64,000 nucleotides of DNA, taken from positions 12,800-76,799 of the forward strand of contig DAIQOK010000017.1 in the NCBI GenBank assembly GCA_036787895.1. The letters run 5' to 3'. The translations under genes were made by a program, and so were the position numbers. The notes under the pieces are model-generated. The model ran no database searches. It was given only the letters and a program-made list of their open reading frames with translations, and was not told the origin of the DNA. Shown one piece after another: positions 25,078 through 32,851 of the stretch; the stretch's first letter is position 1, and the number at the start of each line of letters is the position of its first letter. Source of the stretch: UBA7662 sp036787895 (GTDB taxonomy: Bacteria; Bacteroidota; Bacteroidia; UBA7662).

Positions 25078-26106
25078 ATGTATTTTAATTATCACGACAG
25101 CTTAAACCTGATTTCAAAATTGAGCATTCGCAGGCTATGGAATGCCATAAAGGTTTACAGCAGTTTTCAACTCAGTAAATTAACTGCCCAACCCATTCAA
25201 TGGGGGCTGCCTATGAGTATAAGTTTTGAGCCGACTACCAGCTGTAATCTGCGTTGTCCCGAATGCCCCAGTGGCTTACGGGAGTTTACCCGGCCTACAG
25301 GCATGTTGCAACAGGATTTTTTCGAAAAAACCATCGATGATATCGCTAAAGATGTGTTTTATCTTATTTTTTACTTTCAGGGTGAACCTTACCTGAATCC
25401 AAAGTTTCTGGATATGGTTAATTATGCGCACAAACGTGGCATGTATACCGCCACCAGCACCAATGCCCATTATTTAAATGATGAAAAAGCACGTTTGACC
25501 GTAGCAAGCGGACTCGACCGCCTCATCATCAGTATCGATGGTACTACCCAGGAGGTGTACGAAAATTATCGTGTGGGTGGTAAACTCGATAAGGTGCTGG
25601 AGGGCGCACGCAACATAGTAAAGTGGAAGAAGGCGTTAAACAGCACCAAACCATTTGTCTTTTTTCAATTTTTGGTAGTAAGGCCGAATCAGCATCAGCT
25701 TGAGGATGTAAAACGGTTGGCAAAGGAAATAGGGGTAGATCAGGTGAGATTTAAAACAGCCCAGGTTTACGATTACGAAAATGACCCTAATCAGCTTATT
25801 CCCGATCTCGATAAATACAGTCGCTACCGCAGGGATAAGTCGGGTCAGATGCAGGTGAAAAACGGACTTTCCAATCACTGTTGGCGTTTATGGAGTGCTA
25901 ATGTGTTAAGTTGGGATGGTTTAGTAGTGCCTTGCTGTTTTGATAAAGATGCCCAGCACAAATTGGGCGACCTCAAAAAACAGTCGTTTCGGGAGGTATG
26001 GCAAAGCGAGGCCTACCGTAACTTTAGAACGGAACTGCTGTCCAGTCGTAAAAACATCGACATCTGCAGGAATTGCAGTGAAGGTCTCCGGGTGTGGGAG
26101 AAATAA
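25078..26106 (+). CDS. Radical SAM/SPASM-domain protein, function unknown
   Basis: A 342-residue iron-sulfur enzyme. The radical SAM cluster motif is CxxxCxxC at C56, C60 and C63 (SCNLRCPEC), preceded by SISFEPTTS. YFQGEPYLNPKF and LIISIDGTTQEVYENYRVGG are typical core strands. Near the C-terminus, HCWRLWSANVLSWDG, VPCCFDKD and ICRNC supply the extra cysteines of a SPASM domain that binds auxiliary clusters. SPASM proteins modify peptides, proteins or sugars; no precursor peptide is visible nearby, so the substrate is open. The next gene, an asparaginase-type hydrolase, starts 17 bases later but seems to have its own promoter. Confidence 0.88.
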   Translation: MYFNYHDSLNLISKLSIRRLWNAIKVYSSFQLSKLTAQPIQWGLPMSISFEPTTSCNLRCPECPSGLREFTRPTGMLQQDFFEKTIDDIAKDVFYLIFYFQGEPYLNPKFLDMVNYAHKRGMYTATSTNAHYLNDEKARLTVASGLDRLIISIDGTTQEVYENYRVGGKLDKVLEGARNIVKWKKALNSTKPFVFFQFLVVRPNQHQLEDVKRLAKEIGVDQVRFKTAQVYDYENDPNQLIPDLDKYSRYRRDKSGQMQVKNGLSNHCWRLWSANVLSWDGLVVPCCFDKDAQHKLGDLKKQSFREVWQSEAYRNFRTELLSSRKNIDICRNCSEGLRVWEK

Positions 26107-26123
26107 TGTTTATTTTCGGTGCT

Positions 26124-27095
26124 ATGAAGAAGATTTTCAACCTCTGCTGGCTTGTTTGCTTACTTGGCCTGAGCGGGCCATTGACTATTTTAGCCCAGCC
26201 CATAGCTTTCGCCGTGCATGGCGGTGCCGGAGCAGCCGATTCCATGAAAATGTCGCCTGCGCTGCGTTCTGCGATATCGGCGGCATTAACGGAGGCTGTA
26301 CAAACGGGTTATGCCATACTGGAAAAGGGTGGTACCAGCCTCGAAGCGGTTGAAGCTGCCATCATCTTGCTTGAAAATTCGCCGCTGTTTAATGCAGGAA
26401 GAGGTGCAGTCACCACAGCCACTGGCATCTGTGAATTGGATGCTGCCATAATGGACGGGAAGACCGGCAAGGCAGGGGCTGTGGCCGGGCTGCATCACAT
26501 TAAAAATCCTATCAGTTTGGCACGTTTGGTCAAAGACAGCACATCGCATGTGATGCTCATCGGGGAAGGAGCAGAAGCTTTTGCAAAAACCCAAGGTGTT
26601 GAATTTGTGAACCCGCTGTATTTTCTGGAAAAATCGGAATTGAAAGGTTATGCGCCTGAAGTTTATCGACTACACGACATTAAGTTTGGCACGGTAGGCG
26701 CCGTGGCGCTCGATAAGTCAGGTAATCTGGCTGCCGGTACATCTACCGGAGGTATGCAAGGTAAAAAATTTGGTAGGGTAGGCGATGTGCCAATAATAGG
26801 TGCAGGCACTTATGCGAATAATGCTACGCTGGCGGTAAGCTGCACCGGTCATGGTGAATATTTCATTCGCGAGGTAGTCGGACACGAACTATCCGCCCTG
26901 GTGCTATACAAAGGGCTTAGTCTGCAAGCCGCAGGCGATGAACTGATTCACCAACGACTGGCGCCTATGGGTGGTAAGGGCGGCTTAATAGCGATTGACA
27001 AATGGGGGAATATTCATATGCCTTTTAATACCCCGGCTATGTTACGGGCAAGCAAAGACAGCAAAGGACATTTGTATGTTCGCTTATGGCAGTAG
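26124..27095 (+). CDS. Isoaspartyl peptidase/L-asparaginase (Ntn hydrolase), exported
   Basis: A 323-residue plant-type asparaginase that cleaves isoaspartyl dipeptides and asparagine. A signal peptide (FNLCWLVCLLGLSGPLTILAQ) places it in the periplasm. HGGAG is at 32-36. The autocleavage site is FGTVGAVALD, with T190 as the catalytic N-terminal Thr of the beta subunit; GTSTGG and GAGTYANN follow. I start at the ATG 26124 to give a proper signal peptide; earlier in-frame starts would overlap the radical SAM gene. TATTTTCG at 26111-26118 lies five bases before this ATG, supporting the choice. Confidence 0.93.
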   Translation: MKKIFNLCWLVCLLGLSGPLTILAQPIAFAVHGGAGAADSMKMSPALRSAISAALTEAVQTGYAILEKGGTSLEAVEAAIILLENSPLFNAGRGAVTTATGICELDAAIMDGKTGKAGAVAGLHHIKNPISLARLVKDSTSHVMLIGEGAEAFAKTQGVEFVNPLYFLEKSELKGYAPEVYRLHDIKFGTVGAVALDKSGNLAAGTSTGGMQGKKFGRVGDVPIIGAGTYANNATLAVSCTGHGEYFIREVVGHELSALVLYKGLSLQAAGDELIHQRLAPMGGKGGLIAIDKWGNIHMPFNTPAMLRASKDSKGHLYVRLWQ

Positions 27096-27176
27096 CTTAA
27101 CACATACAAAGCTGCTTTTAACATATCATATGCTTTAAAATGTAAGCCATTGCGTATGGCCGAATCGATTTCGTGC

Positions 27177-27184
27177 TATCTTTG
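27177..27184 (+). promoter_or_regulatory. Bacteroidetes -7 box for the desaturase gene
   Basis: TATCTTTG is a full TAnnTTTG match, 48 bases upstream of the ATG at 27233. The nearest TTG (27150-27152) is 24 bases away, so the -33 element is poor. Confidence 0.5.
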
Positions 27185-27232
27185 TACCTGCATGTCCAAA
27201 ATTATTAAGGTCTGCAAACGTTAAATTAACCT

Positions 27233-28303
27233 ATGATTACACCTGCCATTCGCTTTCAGCGCAAGGATGAAACCGGTTTTTTCCGGGAACTAAAAAATCG
27301 TATCGACAACTACTTCGAAGAGAATAAACTTACAAAAACCGGCGGTAGTCGTATGGTTTGGAAAGCTGTTGGTATGATGAGCATGTATCTCCTCCCGTAT
27401 GGATTGATACTTTCAGGCATGTTCGGCCCTTGGACGATGCTTTTGCTTTGTATCTGGATGGGAGCGGGTTTAGCCGGCGTCGGCATGTCGGTGATGCATG
27501 ATGCCTGTCATGGGGCTTTTTCTGACAAACGTTGGGTGAACAAATTGTTTGCCCGTTCGATGTATCTCGTTGGAGGCAATGTATACAACTGGAAAATTCA
27601 GCACAACACCTTGCACCATACCTTCACCAATGTGCATCATGCCGATGAAGATATTGCCGGTAAGGCCTTTCTTCGCCTTGACCGCAACGACGAGTTGAAG
27701 CCCAGTCATCGCTACCAGCATTATTATGCATTCGCCTTATATACACTCATGACCATTGCTTTCCATGTGAAAGACTTCCGTCAAGTGTGGAATTGGGGCA
27801 AACAAACTTCACGGAAGGTATTTGTACGCGAATTCAGCTTGTTGGTGTTGGGCAAGCTGTTCTTTTTCGCCTTTTTGCTCGTCCCGCCAATGTTGATGTT
27901 AGATGTAGCTTTCTGGCAGGTGCTGATTGGATTTATGGCTATCAACCTGACTTCAGGTTTTATTCTTTCGGTGATTTTCCAGTTGGCTCACATCGTAGAA
28001 GAGGCCGAGCAAATTAAGGCTTTAGATGGTGAAATCGACCACATTTTCGCTGTACATCAGCTCAAAACCACTGCAAACTTTTCGCCACGGAGTAAATTTC
28101 TGACTTGGTATTTGGGGGGATTAAATTTCCAGGTAGAGCACCATTTATTCCCCAATATCTGTCATTTGCATTACAAACATCTCGCGCCCATAGTCGAAAA
28201 AACGGCTCGCGAGTATAATGTATCCTACCACATTCACCAAACCTTCGGCAGTGCGTTAAGTTCGCATATGCGAATGCTCAAAAGGTTAGGTACGCAACCG
28301 TAG
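27233..28303 (+). CDS. Membrane fatty acid desaturase (front-end type)
   Basis: A 356-residue diiron acyl-lipid or acyl-CoA desaturase. All three histidine boxes are present: HDACH at 89-93, HNTLHH at 124-129 (plus NVHHADED at 133-140), and QVEHH at 300-304. The Q in the third box is typical of front-end (delta-5/6) and acyl-CoA desaturases of Bacteroidetes. No fused cytochrome b5 domain is present, so an external electron donor is needed. The ferredoxin-type reductase at 31309-32328 is a possible donor by proximity only. Four hydrophobic segments surround the boxes. A strong terminator follows. Confidence 0.9.
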   Translation: MITPAIRFQRKDETGFFRELKNRIDNYFEENKLTKTGGSRMVWKAVGMMSMYLLPYGLILSGMFGPWTMLLLCIWMGAGLAGVGMSVMHDACHGAFSDKRWVNKLFARSMYLVGGNVYNWKIQHNTLHHTFTNVHHADEDIAGKAFLRLDRNDELKPSHRYQHYYAFALYTLMTIAFHVKDFRQVWNWGKQTSRKVFVREFSLLVLGKLFFFAFLLVPPMLMLDVAFWQVLIGFMAINLTSGFILSVIFQLAHIVEEAEQIKALDGEIDHIFAVHQLKTTANFSPRSKFLTWYLGGLNFQVEHHLFPNICHLHYKHLAPIVEKTAREYNVSYHIHQTFGSALSSHMRMLKRLGTQP

Positions 28304-28332
28304 ATATGTTATATAATGTTATAAAGTTGAAG

Positions 28333-28359
28333 ACGTCCCGCTAAGCGGGACGTTTTTTT
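28333..28359 (+). terminator. Strong intrinsic terminator after the desaturase
   Basis: ACGTCCCGC at 28333-28341, loop TAA, GCGGGACGT at 28345-28353, then a run of T through 28359. A perfect 9-bp stem with a U-tract. Confidence 0.92.
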
Positions 28360-28407
28360 GTTCCAAACTACTTTATAACTTTTAGAACCTTATAGCCCTC
28401 GCAGCGA

Positions 28408-28905
28408 TTAGTTGAGTGCTTTCTGAAAGACAACCTGATCTAATAATATCCCGAACTTCTCGCCGATGTTGCGGAACCAGGCAATTTGTTTGTAGCCAGC
28501 CTGTTCAAAAAGCTGGAATGCAGCCGGCGTATTTCCAGTGACGGTGCTTAATAAGTTGAGCAGGCCTGCCTTTCGGGCCTGATGCTCAAGTTCTACCAGC
28601 GCATGTTTGCCATAACCCTTGCTGCAGTATTCGGGTTTGATATATATCCAGGCCTCTGCTGTATGTCGATAAGCCAATGATTTCTGAAAGGGCACCAGGG
28701 CACAAAATCCAACCACTTTCTCTTCTTTGTCAAGAAGTGTTAATGCCGGATAGACAGGATGATCGAGATAAATCAATTGCTGGAACTCTTTCATGGTTGG
28801 GGGCTCCACCAGCAAATTGGCCGTAGTTTGACGTGTATAATGATCAAAAATGGATTTTACTTCTTCCAATTGATCCGAGACTAAGGGTTGGTAACGTATT
28901 TCCAT
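28408..28905 (-). CDS. GNAT-family N-acetyltransferase
   Basis: A 165-residue acetyl-CoA-dependent acyltransferase. Motif A is WIYIKPEYCSKGYGKHALVE (residues about 86-105), which contains the pyrophosphate-binding SKGYGKHA loop, a variant of QxxGxGxA. NTPAAFQLFEQAGYKQI is motif B. The arrangement is closest to the phosphinothricin-acetyltransferase-like subgroup, but the substrate could be an amino acid, amine or protein N-terminus. Single gene; the 178-base gap to mrp holds no other gene. Confidence 0.85.
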   Translation of the reverse strand: MEIRYQPLVSDQLEEVKSIFDHYTRQTTANLLVEPPTMKEFQQLIYLDHPVYPALTLLDKEEKVVGFCALVPFQKSLAYRHTAEAWIYIKPEYCSKGYGKHALVELEHQARKAGLLNLLSTVTGNTPAAFQLFEQAGYKQIAWFRNIGEKFGILLDQVVFQKALN

Positions 28906-29072
28906 AGCTATTGGCGTTACCTCAAATTTCTGCTGATCACAGAATTTTCACTTGTTAAGGCTTATTAATTAACTTTTTGACTGTTTTCAAGACATTTTTC
29001 TGACAGAACCGACAGTTGGTTTAGTTTGCCCGAAATCCTCAAATCAACTGAACAAGCTGGCAGCAGGAGCGT

Positions 29073-29080
29073 TAACTTTG
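29073..29080 (+). promoter_or_regulatory. Bacteroidetes -7 box for mrp
   Basis: TAACTTTG, a full consensus match, four bases before the ATG at 29085. The -33 region is not recognisable. Confidence 0.55.
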
Positions 29081-29084
29081 CATC

Positions 29085-30161
29085 ATGGCTGTACAACCTA
29101 CCGAAGCTGCTGTTCTGGCAGCGTTGAGCCGGGTAATAGAACCCGATTTACGCAAAGACCTGGTAAGTCTGAAAATGATTAAGTCGCTGGAAATAGCTCC
29201 TGATAGCATACGTTTTACTATCGAACTTACCACGCCTGCCTGCCCTTTGAAAGAACAGATTGAGGCAGATTGCCGAAATGAACTGGCAGTTGATTTTGGA
29301 ACAATCCAGGTTGAAATCAACCTGAGTGCCCGGGTCATCGGACAAGGAAATGCCCGTGACCTGATTCCGAATGTCAAAAATGTGATACTGGTAGCTTCCG
29401 GTAAAGGTGGCGTGGGTAAAAGCACCGTTTCTGCCAATCTGGCCATTGCTTTAGCACAAACTGGCGCCAAAGTGGGATTGATGGATGCCGATATCCATGG
29501 GCCAAGTCTACCTATGATGTTCGATTTACAAGGTCAGCGACCGGAAATGGTCGGAGACACCATTGTACCCATAGAAAAATATGGCATTCGAACCATGTCG
29601 ATAGGCTTACTGGTCGATGCCAAACAGGCTATCGTTTGGCGGGGTCCTATGGTGAGCAATGCCCTCCGCCAATTTTTTACCGATGTTCAATGGGGCGAGC
29701 TTGATTATCTGCTAATCGATTTGCCTCCTGGTACAGGCGATATTCACCTCACACTTGCTCAATTACTTAAAGTTGCTGGCGCCGTCATTGTCACTACCCC
29801 ACAACAAATTGCCCTGGCCGATGCTCGCAAAGCAGCTGCCATGTTCCGCATGCAGGGGATTGAAATCCCGGTACTGGGTGTGATTGAAAATATGTCGTGG
29901 TTTACCCCCATCGCCCATCCCGACGAAAAATATTATATACTAGGCCGAGGAGGTGGCGATTTACTGGCGACGGAGCTGGATGTGCTGCTGTTGGGACAAA
30001 TTCCGCTGGTGCAAGGCATAGCTGAGGCCGCAGATGGCGGTCGACCTATTGTTTTAGATGCCGGTAACCCAGCCGCTTCCTATTACAACCAACTCGCCGG
30101 TGCCTTGGCGCAGCAACTTTCAATTGGAAACCTGTCAACTGCCCAGCCTTTAGAGGGGTAA
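29085..30161 (+). CDS. mrp: Mrp/ApbC-type iron-sulfur cluster carrier ATPase
   Basis: A 358-residue P-loop ATPase that carries Fe-S clusters to apoproteins. Residues 1-85 are the MIP18/DUF59 domain. The deviant Walker A is GKGGVGKS at 106-113, followed by MDADIHGPSLP and LLIDLPPGTGDIHLTL. In E. coli Mrp a CxxC near the C-terminal part binds the cluster; here the matching segment reads IENMSWFTPIAHPDEKYYIL with no cysteines, as I recall for other Bacteroidetes members. The nifU-domain gene follows in the same direction and likely cooperates. Cytoplasmic. Confidence 0.94.
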   Translation: MAVQPTEAAVLAALSRVIEPDLRKDLVSLKMIKSLEIAPDSIRFTIELTTPACPLKEQIEADCRNELAVDFGTIQVEINLSARVIGQGNARDLIPNVKNVILVASGKGGVGKSTVSANLAIALAQTGAKVGLMDADIHGPSLPMMFDLQGQRPEMVGDTIVPIEKYGIRTMSIGLLVDAKQAIVWRGPMVSNALRQFFTDVQWGELDYLLIDLPPGTGDIHLTLAQLLKVAGAVIVTTPQQIALADARKAAAMFRMQGIEIPVLGVIENMSWFTPIAHPDEKYYILGRGGGDLLATELDVLLLGQIPLVQGIAEAADGGRPIVLDAGNPAASYYNQLAGALAQQLSIGNLSTAQPLEG

Positions 30162-30178
30162 GCTGTTGGTAAATAGCC

Positions 30179-30186
30179 TATTTTTG
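30179..30186 (+). promoter_or_regulatory. Bacteroidetes -7 box for nifU-pyrF
   Basis: TATTTTTG, a full consensus match, five bases before the ATG at 30192. It suggests that nifU can be transcribed independently of mrp. Confidence 0.5.
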
Positions 30187-30191
30187 CAAAT

Positions 30192-30455
30192 ATGATGGTG
30201 CATGTCGATTTAATCAAAAAAGTAGAGGAAGCGCTCGATAACATCCGGCCCTATCTGCAAACCGATGGTGGCGATGTAGAGGTGATAGATATTACCCCGG
30301 AAATGGTGGTACGTTTGCGTTTGATGGGCAATTGTGAAAGTTGCAGCATGAGTGCCATGACAATGAAAGCCGGCATCGAAAAAACCATTCGCAAAGCCAT
30401 TCCGGAAATTACCGGCGTGGAAGCCATTGGCGAAACGCAAATTTCACAGGCATGA
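30192..30455 (+). CDS. NifU C-terminal-domain iron-sulfur scaffold protein
   Basis: An 87-residue Nfu-type protein that assembles or carries [4Fe-4S] clusters. It has the YLQTDGGDVEVIDI strand-turn typical of the domain and the cluster-binding CxxC at C48 and C51 in MGNCESCSMSAMTMKAGIE. It is a stand-alone domain without the A-type N-terminus of NfuA. Two start codons are adjacent (ATGATG at 30192 and 30195). It sits 30 bases after mrp and overlaps pyrF by four bases. Confidence 0.95.
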   Translation: MMVHVDLIKKVEEALDNIRPYLQTDGGDVEVIDITPEMVVRLRLMGNCESCSMSAMTMKAGIEKTIRKAIPEITGVEAIGETQISQA

Positions 30456-31255
30456 CCCGCGCAGAAATACATGCGCAGATGTTGGCGAAAAAATCCTTCC
30501 TCTGCGTCGGGCTCGACACCGATCCGGCCAAATTACCGGCCATACTTAATAATGAAAAGAATCCGGTGTTGTCATTTAACCAAGCCATCATCGAAGCTAC
30601 CCAGGATTTAGCTGTCAGTTATAAACCCAACCTCGCTTTTTATGAAGCCCTTGGTCCAGGAGGCTGGGACACCCTGCAAGCTACCTTGGCCGCCATTCCT
30701 GCTGAAGTCTTTACAATAGCTGATGCTAAGCGCGGCGACATTGGCAACACAGCCGATGCATATGCCCGCACTTTTTTTCATACTTATCAGTTCGATAGCG
30801 TGACTATCAACCCCTATATGGGCAGCGATTCGGTGACGCCGTTTTTGCAATATCCGGGCAAATGGGCTATTGTATTGGGATTGACTTCTAATCAGGGGGC
30901 AAAAGACATTCAATACCTGGAAGCGGGTGGAGAGCGAGTTTATGAAGCTACCATGCGTCAGGTTGCCAATTGGGGCACGGCCGATAATACCATGTTTGTG
31001 GTGGGTGCCACCAGGCCTGAAGAACTTAAAAAAATACGACAGCACTATCCGGATCATTTTCTGCTCGTTCCCGGTGTGGGAGCGCAGGGCGGAAGTCTCG
31101 CTGATGTTTATAAAAATGGAGCGAACTCCTTGTGTGGACTGCTGGTGAATGCTTCGCGGAGTATATTGTATGCTTCATCCGGTGCCGATTTTGCGGAGGC
31201 TGCACGGGCGGAAGCTTTGCGGATGCAGTCGGAGATGGCCGCTTTGCTTGTTTAG
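30452..31255 (+). CDS. pyrF: Orotidine 5'-phosphate decarboxylase (type 2)
   Basis: The last step of UMP synthesis. The 267-residue protein is of the longer type 2 form: CVGLDTDPAKLP near residue 17, SYKPNLAFYEALG, and the catalytic DAKRGDIGNTADAYA with the Asp-Lys-Asp array. VPGVGAQGG and NASRSILYAS form the phosphate loop. The ATG at 30452 overlaps the nifU stop in an ATGA, fixing the start; longer readings would run inside nifU. It pairs in pathway with pyrC at 60113. Confidence 0.95.
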   Translation: MTRAEIHAQMLAKKSFLCVGLDTDPAKLPAILNNEKNPVLSFNQAIIEATQDLAVSYKPNLAFYEALGPGGWDTLQATLAAIPAEVFTIADAKRGDIGNTADAYARTFFHTYQFDSVTINPYMGSDSVTPFLQYPGKWAIVLGLTSNQGAKDIQYLEAGGERVYEATMRQVANWGTADNTMFVVGATRPEELKKIRQHYPDHFLLVPGVGAQGGSLADVYKNGANSLCGLLVNASRSILYASSGADFAEAARAEALRMQSEMAALLV

Positions 31256-31311
31256 GCATATCCAGATGGGCCGCGGATGACTCGGATTTTTATGATTATC
31301 GCGGATTTTTA
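31256..31311. repeat. Short direct repeat in a convergent gap
   Basis: CGGATTTTTA occurs at 31283-31292 and 31302-31311, nine bases apart, in a GC/AT alternating stretch. The second copy runs into the stop codon of the convergent oxidoreductase gene. No terminator hairpin is clear. Confidence 0.4.
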
Positions 31312-32328
31312 GGACAGCACTTCGAGCTTGAGTGAAGAGGTTGTTGGATAGGCGGTGCAGCTGAGTATCCAGCCGGCGGCGAGTTCGGCATCGGTGAGGA
31401 CTTCATTGATGCGGTGCGCTACCTCACCCGATTTTTTGTGTAAGATGCAGGTACCGCAAAAGCCGTTTTCGCAGCTGTAGTCGAGGTTTATGCCTGCTTT
31501 TTTAGCGCTGTTGAGCACGTTTTCCCCTTTTTGAGCTGTCCAGACCATCGTTTTATCACCGTTTTTATAATGGACTTCACATGTTACCGCCTCATCCAAC
31601 ACACTTTTGCCGTTGAAAAACCGCTGGCCTTCGCTAGCGAAATTCTCCTGGTGTATTGAGGTTTCATGGATGCCCATAAATCCCAACGTAATCCGTGTGG
31701 TTCTCATGAAGGCAAAGGGGCCGCATAAAAAGTAGTGGGCTTCCTGCCACCTTGGCCAGCTATTAACCAATATTTCCAGACCCAGATTGCCTATTCTTTT
31801 GGGAATACCGGCGGTAGGCTGACTTTCAAACCAATGAATATACAAACGCTCCGGATATTGATGTTGCATAGTCAACAATTCAGCACCAAACCAAGCTGTT
31901 TCCTGGTTTTTGCAAGCGTAAACCAACCGCACCTTAACCGCATTTTCGCCCAGAGCCTGGCGAATCAAAGGTAAAACCGCCGTAATCCCTGAGCCTGCAG
32001 CTACAAAAACCAGCAGGGGTGGTAAGGCGGTTGGCAATACAAATCGCCCGTTGGGAGGCAGGCTTTCCAATACATCTCCTACCTTCACCTGTTCAATGAT
32101 CCAACGCGAAGCCAAACCATTGGTCACCCTGGCCACTGCAATAGCCGGTGCCTCCTCCGGCAAGCTGCACAACGAATACGACCTCCTCACTTCCTGACCA
32201 GCTATGGGCAACAGCAGCGTGAGGTATTGGCCGGGCTGATGCGACCAGTTTACGGGGCGCTCGAACTGAATCAGTCGGCCGCTAGGGCCTATGGGCTGGA
32301 TGGAAGCTACTTTGAGTTGGAGGGGCAT
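31309..32328 (-). CDS. Ferredoxin--NAD(P)+ reductase-type flavoprotein with 2Fe-2S domain
   Basis: A 339-residue electron-transfer protein of the PaaK/HCP-reductase class. An FAD domain carries RRSYSLCSLP (FAD motif RxYS) around residue 48. The NAD(P) domain has VAAGSGITAVLPLI and YFLCGPFAFM. The C-terminal plant-type ferredoxin domain carries CENGFCGTC plus a downstream Cys (SCTAYP), binding one [2Fe-2S]. It passes electrons from NAD(P)H to an oxygenase, desaturase or reductase. The nearby diiron desaturase is a candidate partner, but the two are not in one operon. Confidence 0.9.
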   Translation of the reverse strand: MPLQLKVASIQPIGPSGRLIQFERPVNWSHQPGQYLTLLLPIAGQEVRRSYSLCSLPEEAPAIAVARVTNGLASRWIIEQVKVGDVLESLPPNGRFVLPTALPPLLVFVAAGSGITAVLPLIRQALGENAVKVRLVYACKNQETAWFGAELLTMQHQYPERLYIHWFESQPTAGIPKRIGNLGLEILVNSWPRWQEAHYFLCGPFAFMRTTRITLGFMGIHETSIHQENFASEGQRFFNGKSVLDEAVTCEVHYKNGDKTMVWTAQKGENVLNSAKKAGINLDYSCENGFCGTCILHKKSGEVAHRINEVLTDAELAAGWILSCTAYPTTSSLKLEVLS

Positions 32329-32461
32329 GGTGGTTTTAAAGCGCTAAAGTTATCAGATTCTTAAATTGGCCAATTTTTAACATAGGGGATTTTAGTTTCA
32401 CAGAAGACGCTGTGAAACTCCTTTTGACATTGCGTTAATAAACTAAAACCCAAGTTCATCC

Positions 32462-32481
32462 CGTCGGGCCTGACTGGATTT
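32462..32481 (-). other. Partial copy of the tRNA-Pro 3' end
   Basis: CGTCGGGCCTGACTGGATTT resembles the start of the minus-strand tRNA-Pro 3' end at 32652-32669 (GTCGGGGTGACTGGATTT), sharing the exact 11-mer TGACTGGATTT and GTCGGG with a one-or-two-base difference between. The rest of the tRNA is not recognisable upstream, so this is a fragment. It could mark an old integration or a partial tRNA duplication. Confidence 0.45.
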
Positions 32482-32551
32482 AGCTCCTCGTTCCTTGTCG
32501 CTGAATGGGGGGGTACGACCATATTCCCACCCGGAGTCGCTGGGGCGTCTC

Positions 32552-32623
32552 CCCGGGTTTTTTGTTCGCTCCTTCGCTTGCAGGCTTTGGCCTGCAGACT
32601 TCGGATCAAACAAAAAACCCGGG
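32552..32623. repeat. Large nested inverted repeat downstream of tRNA-Pro
   Basis: The outer arms are a perfect 15-bp pair: CCCGGGTTTTTTGTT at 32552-32566 and AACAAAAAACCCGGG at 32609-32623. Inside is TGCAGGC at 32579-32585 with GCCTGCA at 32590-32596 (loop TTTG). Both outer arms carry a terminator-like G+C stem edge with a T/A tract, so the element can stop transcription from either side. The region 32329-32460 holds nothing recognisable besides AT-rich sequence and a short hairpin (GTTTCACAG/CTGTGAAAC) near 32395-32418. Confidence 0.7.
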
Positions 32624-32641
32624 AGGCTATCGCCCCTCGGG
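32612..32641 (-). terminator. Intrinsic terminator of tRNA-Pro
   Basis: On the minus strand: CCCGAGGGGC, loop GATA, GCCTCCCGGG, then T6 (plus-strand A at 32612-32617). The stem has two mismatched positions. It begins 11 bases after the tRNA 3' end. Confidence 0.75.
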
Positions 32642-32652
32642 TTTAAACATTG

Positions 32653-32727
32653 TCGGGGTGACTGGATTTGAACCAGCGACCACACGCCCCCCAGACGTGT
32701 ACGCTAACCGGACTGCGCTACACCCCG
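32653..32727 (-). tRNA. tRNA-Pro (anticodon GGG)
   Basis: A 75-base cloverleaf. Acceptor CGGGGTG pairs with CACCCCG; the D arm is GCGC/GCGT; the anticodon stem CACGT/GCGTG encloses the loop CTGGGGG (anticodon GGG); the T arm contains GGTTCAAATCC. The discriminator is A, and CCA is not fully encoded. A terminator follows. Confidence 0.92.
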
Positions 32728-32851
32728 AATTTTGTGCTTGCAAATATAGGCCGATGTGGGGAATTGTCAAGTATCGCGCAACTTTTATCCCGAACCGCGC
32801 AAAGTGAGTCCAAGCGCTTGGAAGCCAGCTTTTATGGTTTTAGCTTGAGCT

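Noticed and set aside
32361..32807. Apparent small proteins across the tRNA-Pro locus on both strands
   Set aside because: They are translations of a tRNA, its terminator and inverted repeats; peptide patterns of this sort recur wherever tRNA flanks are translated.
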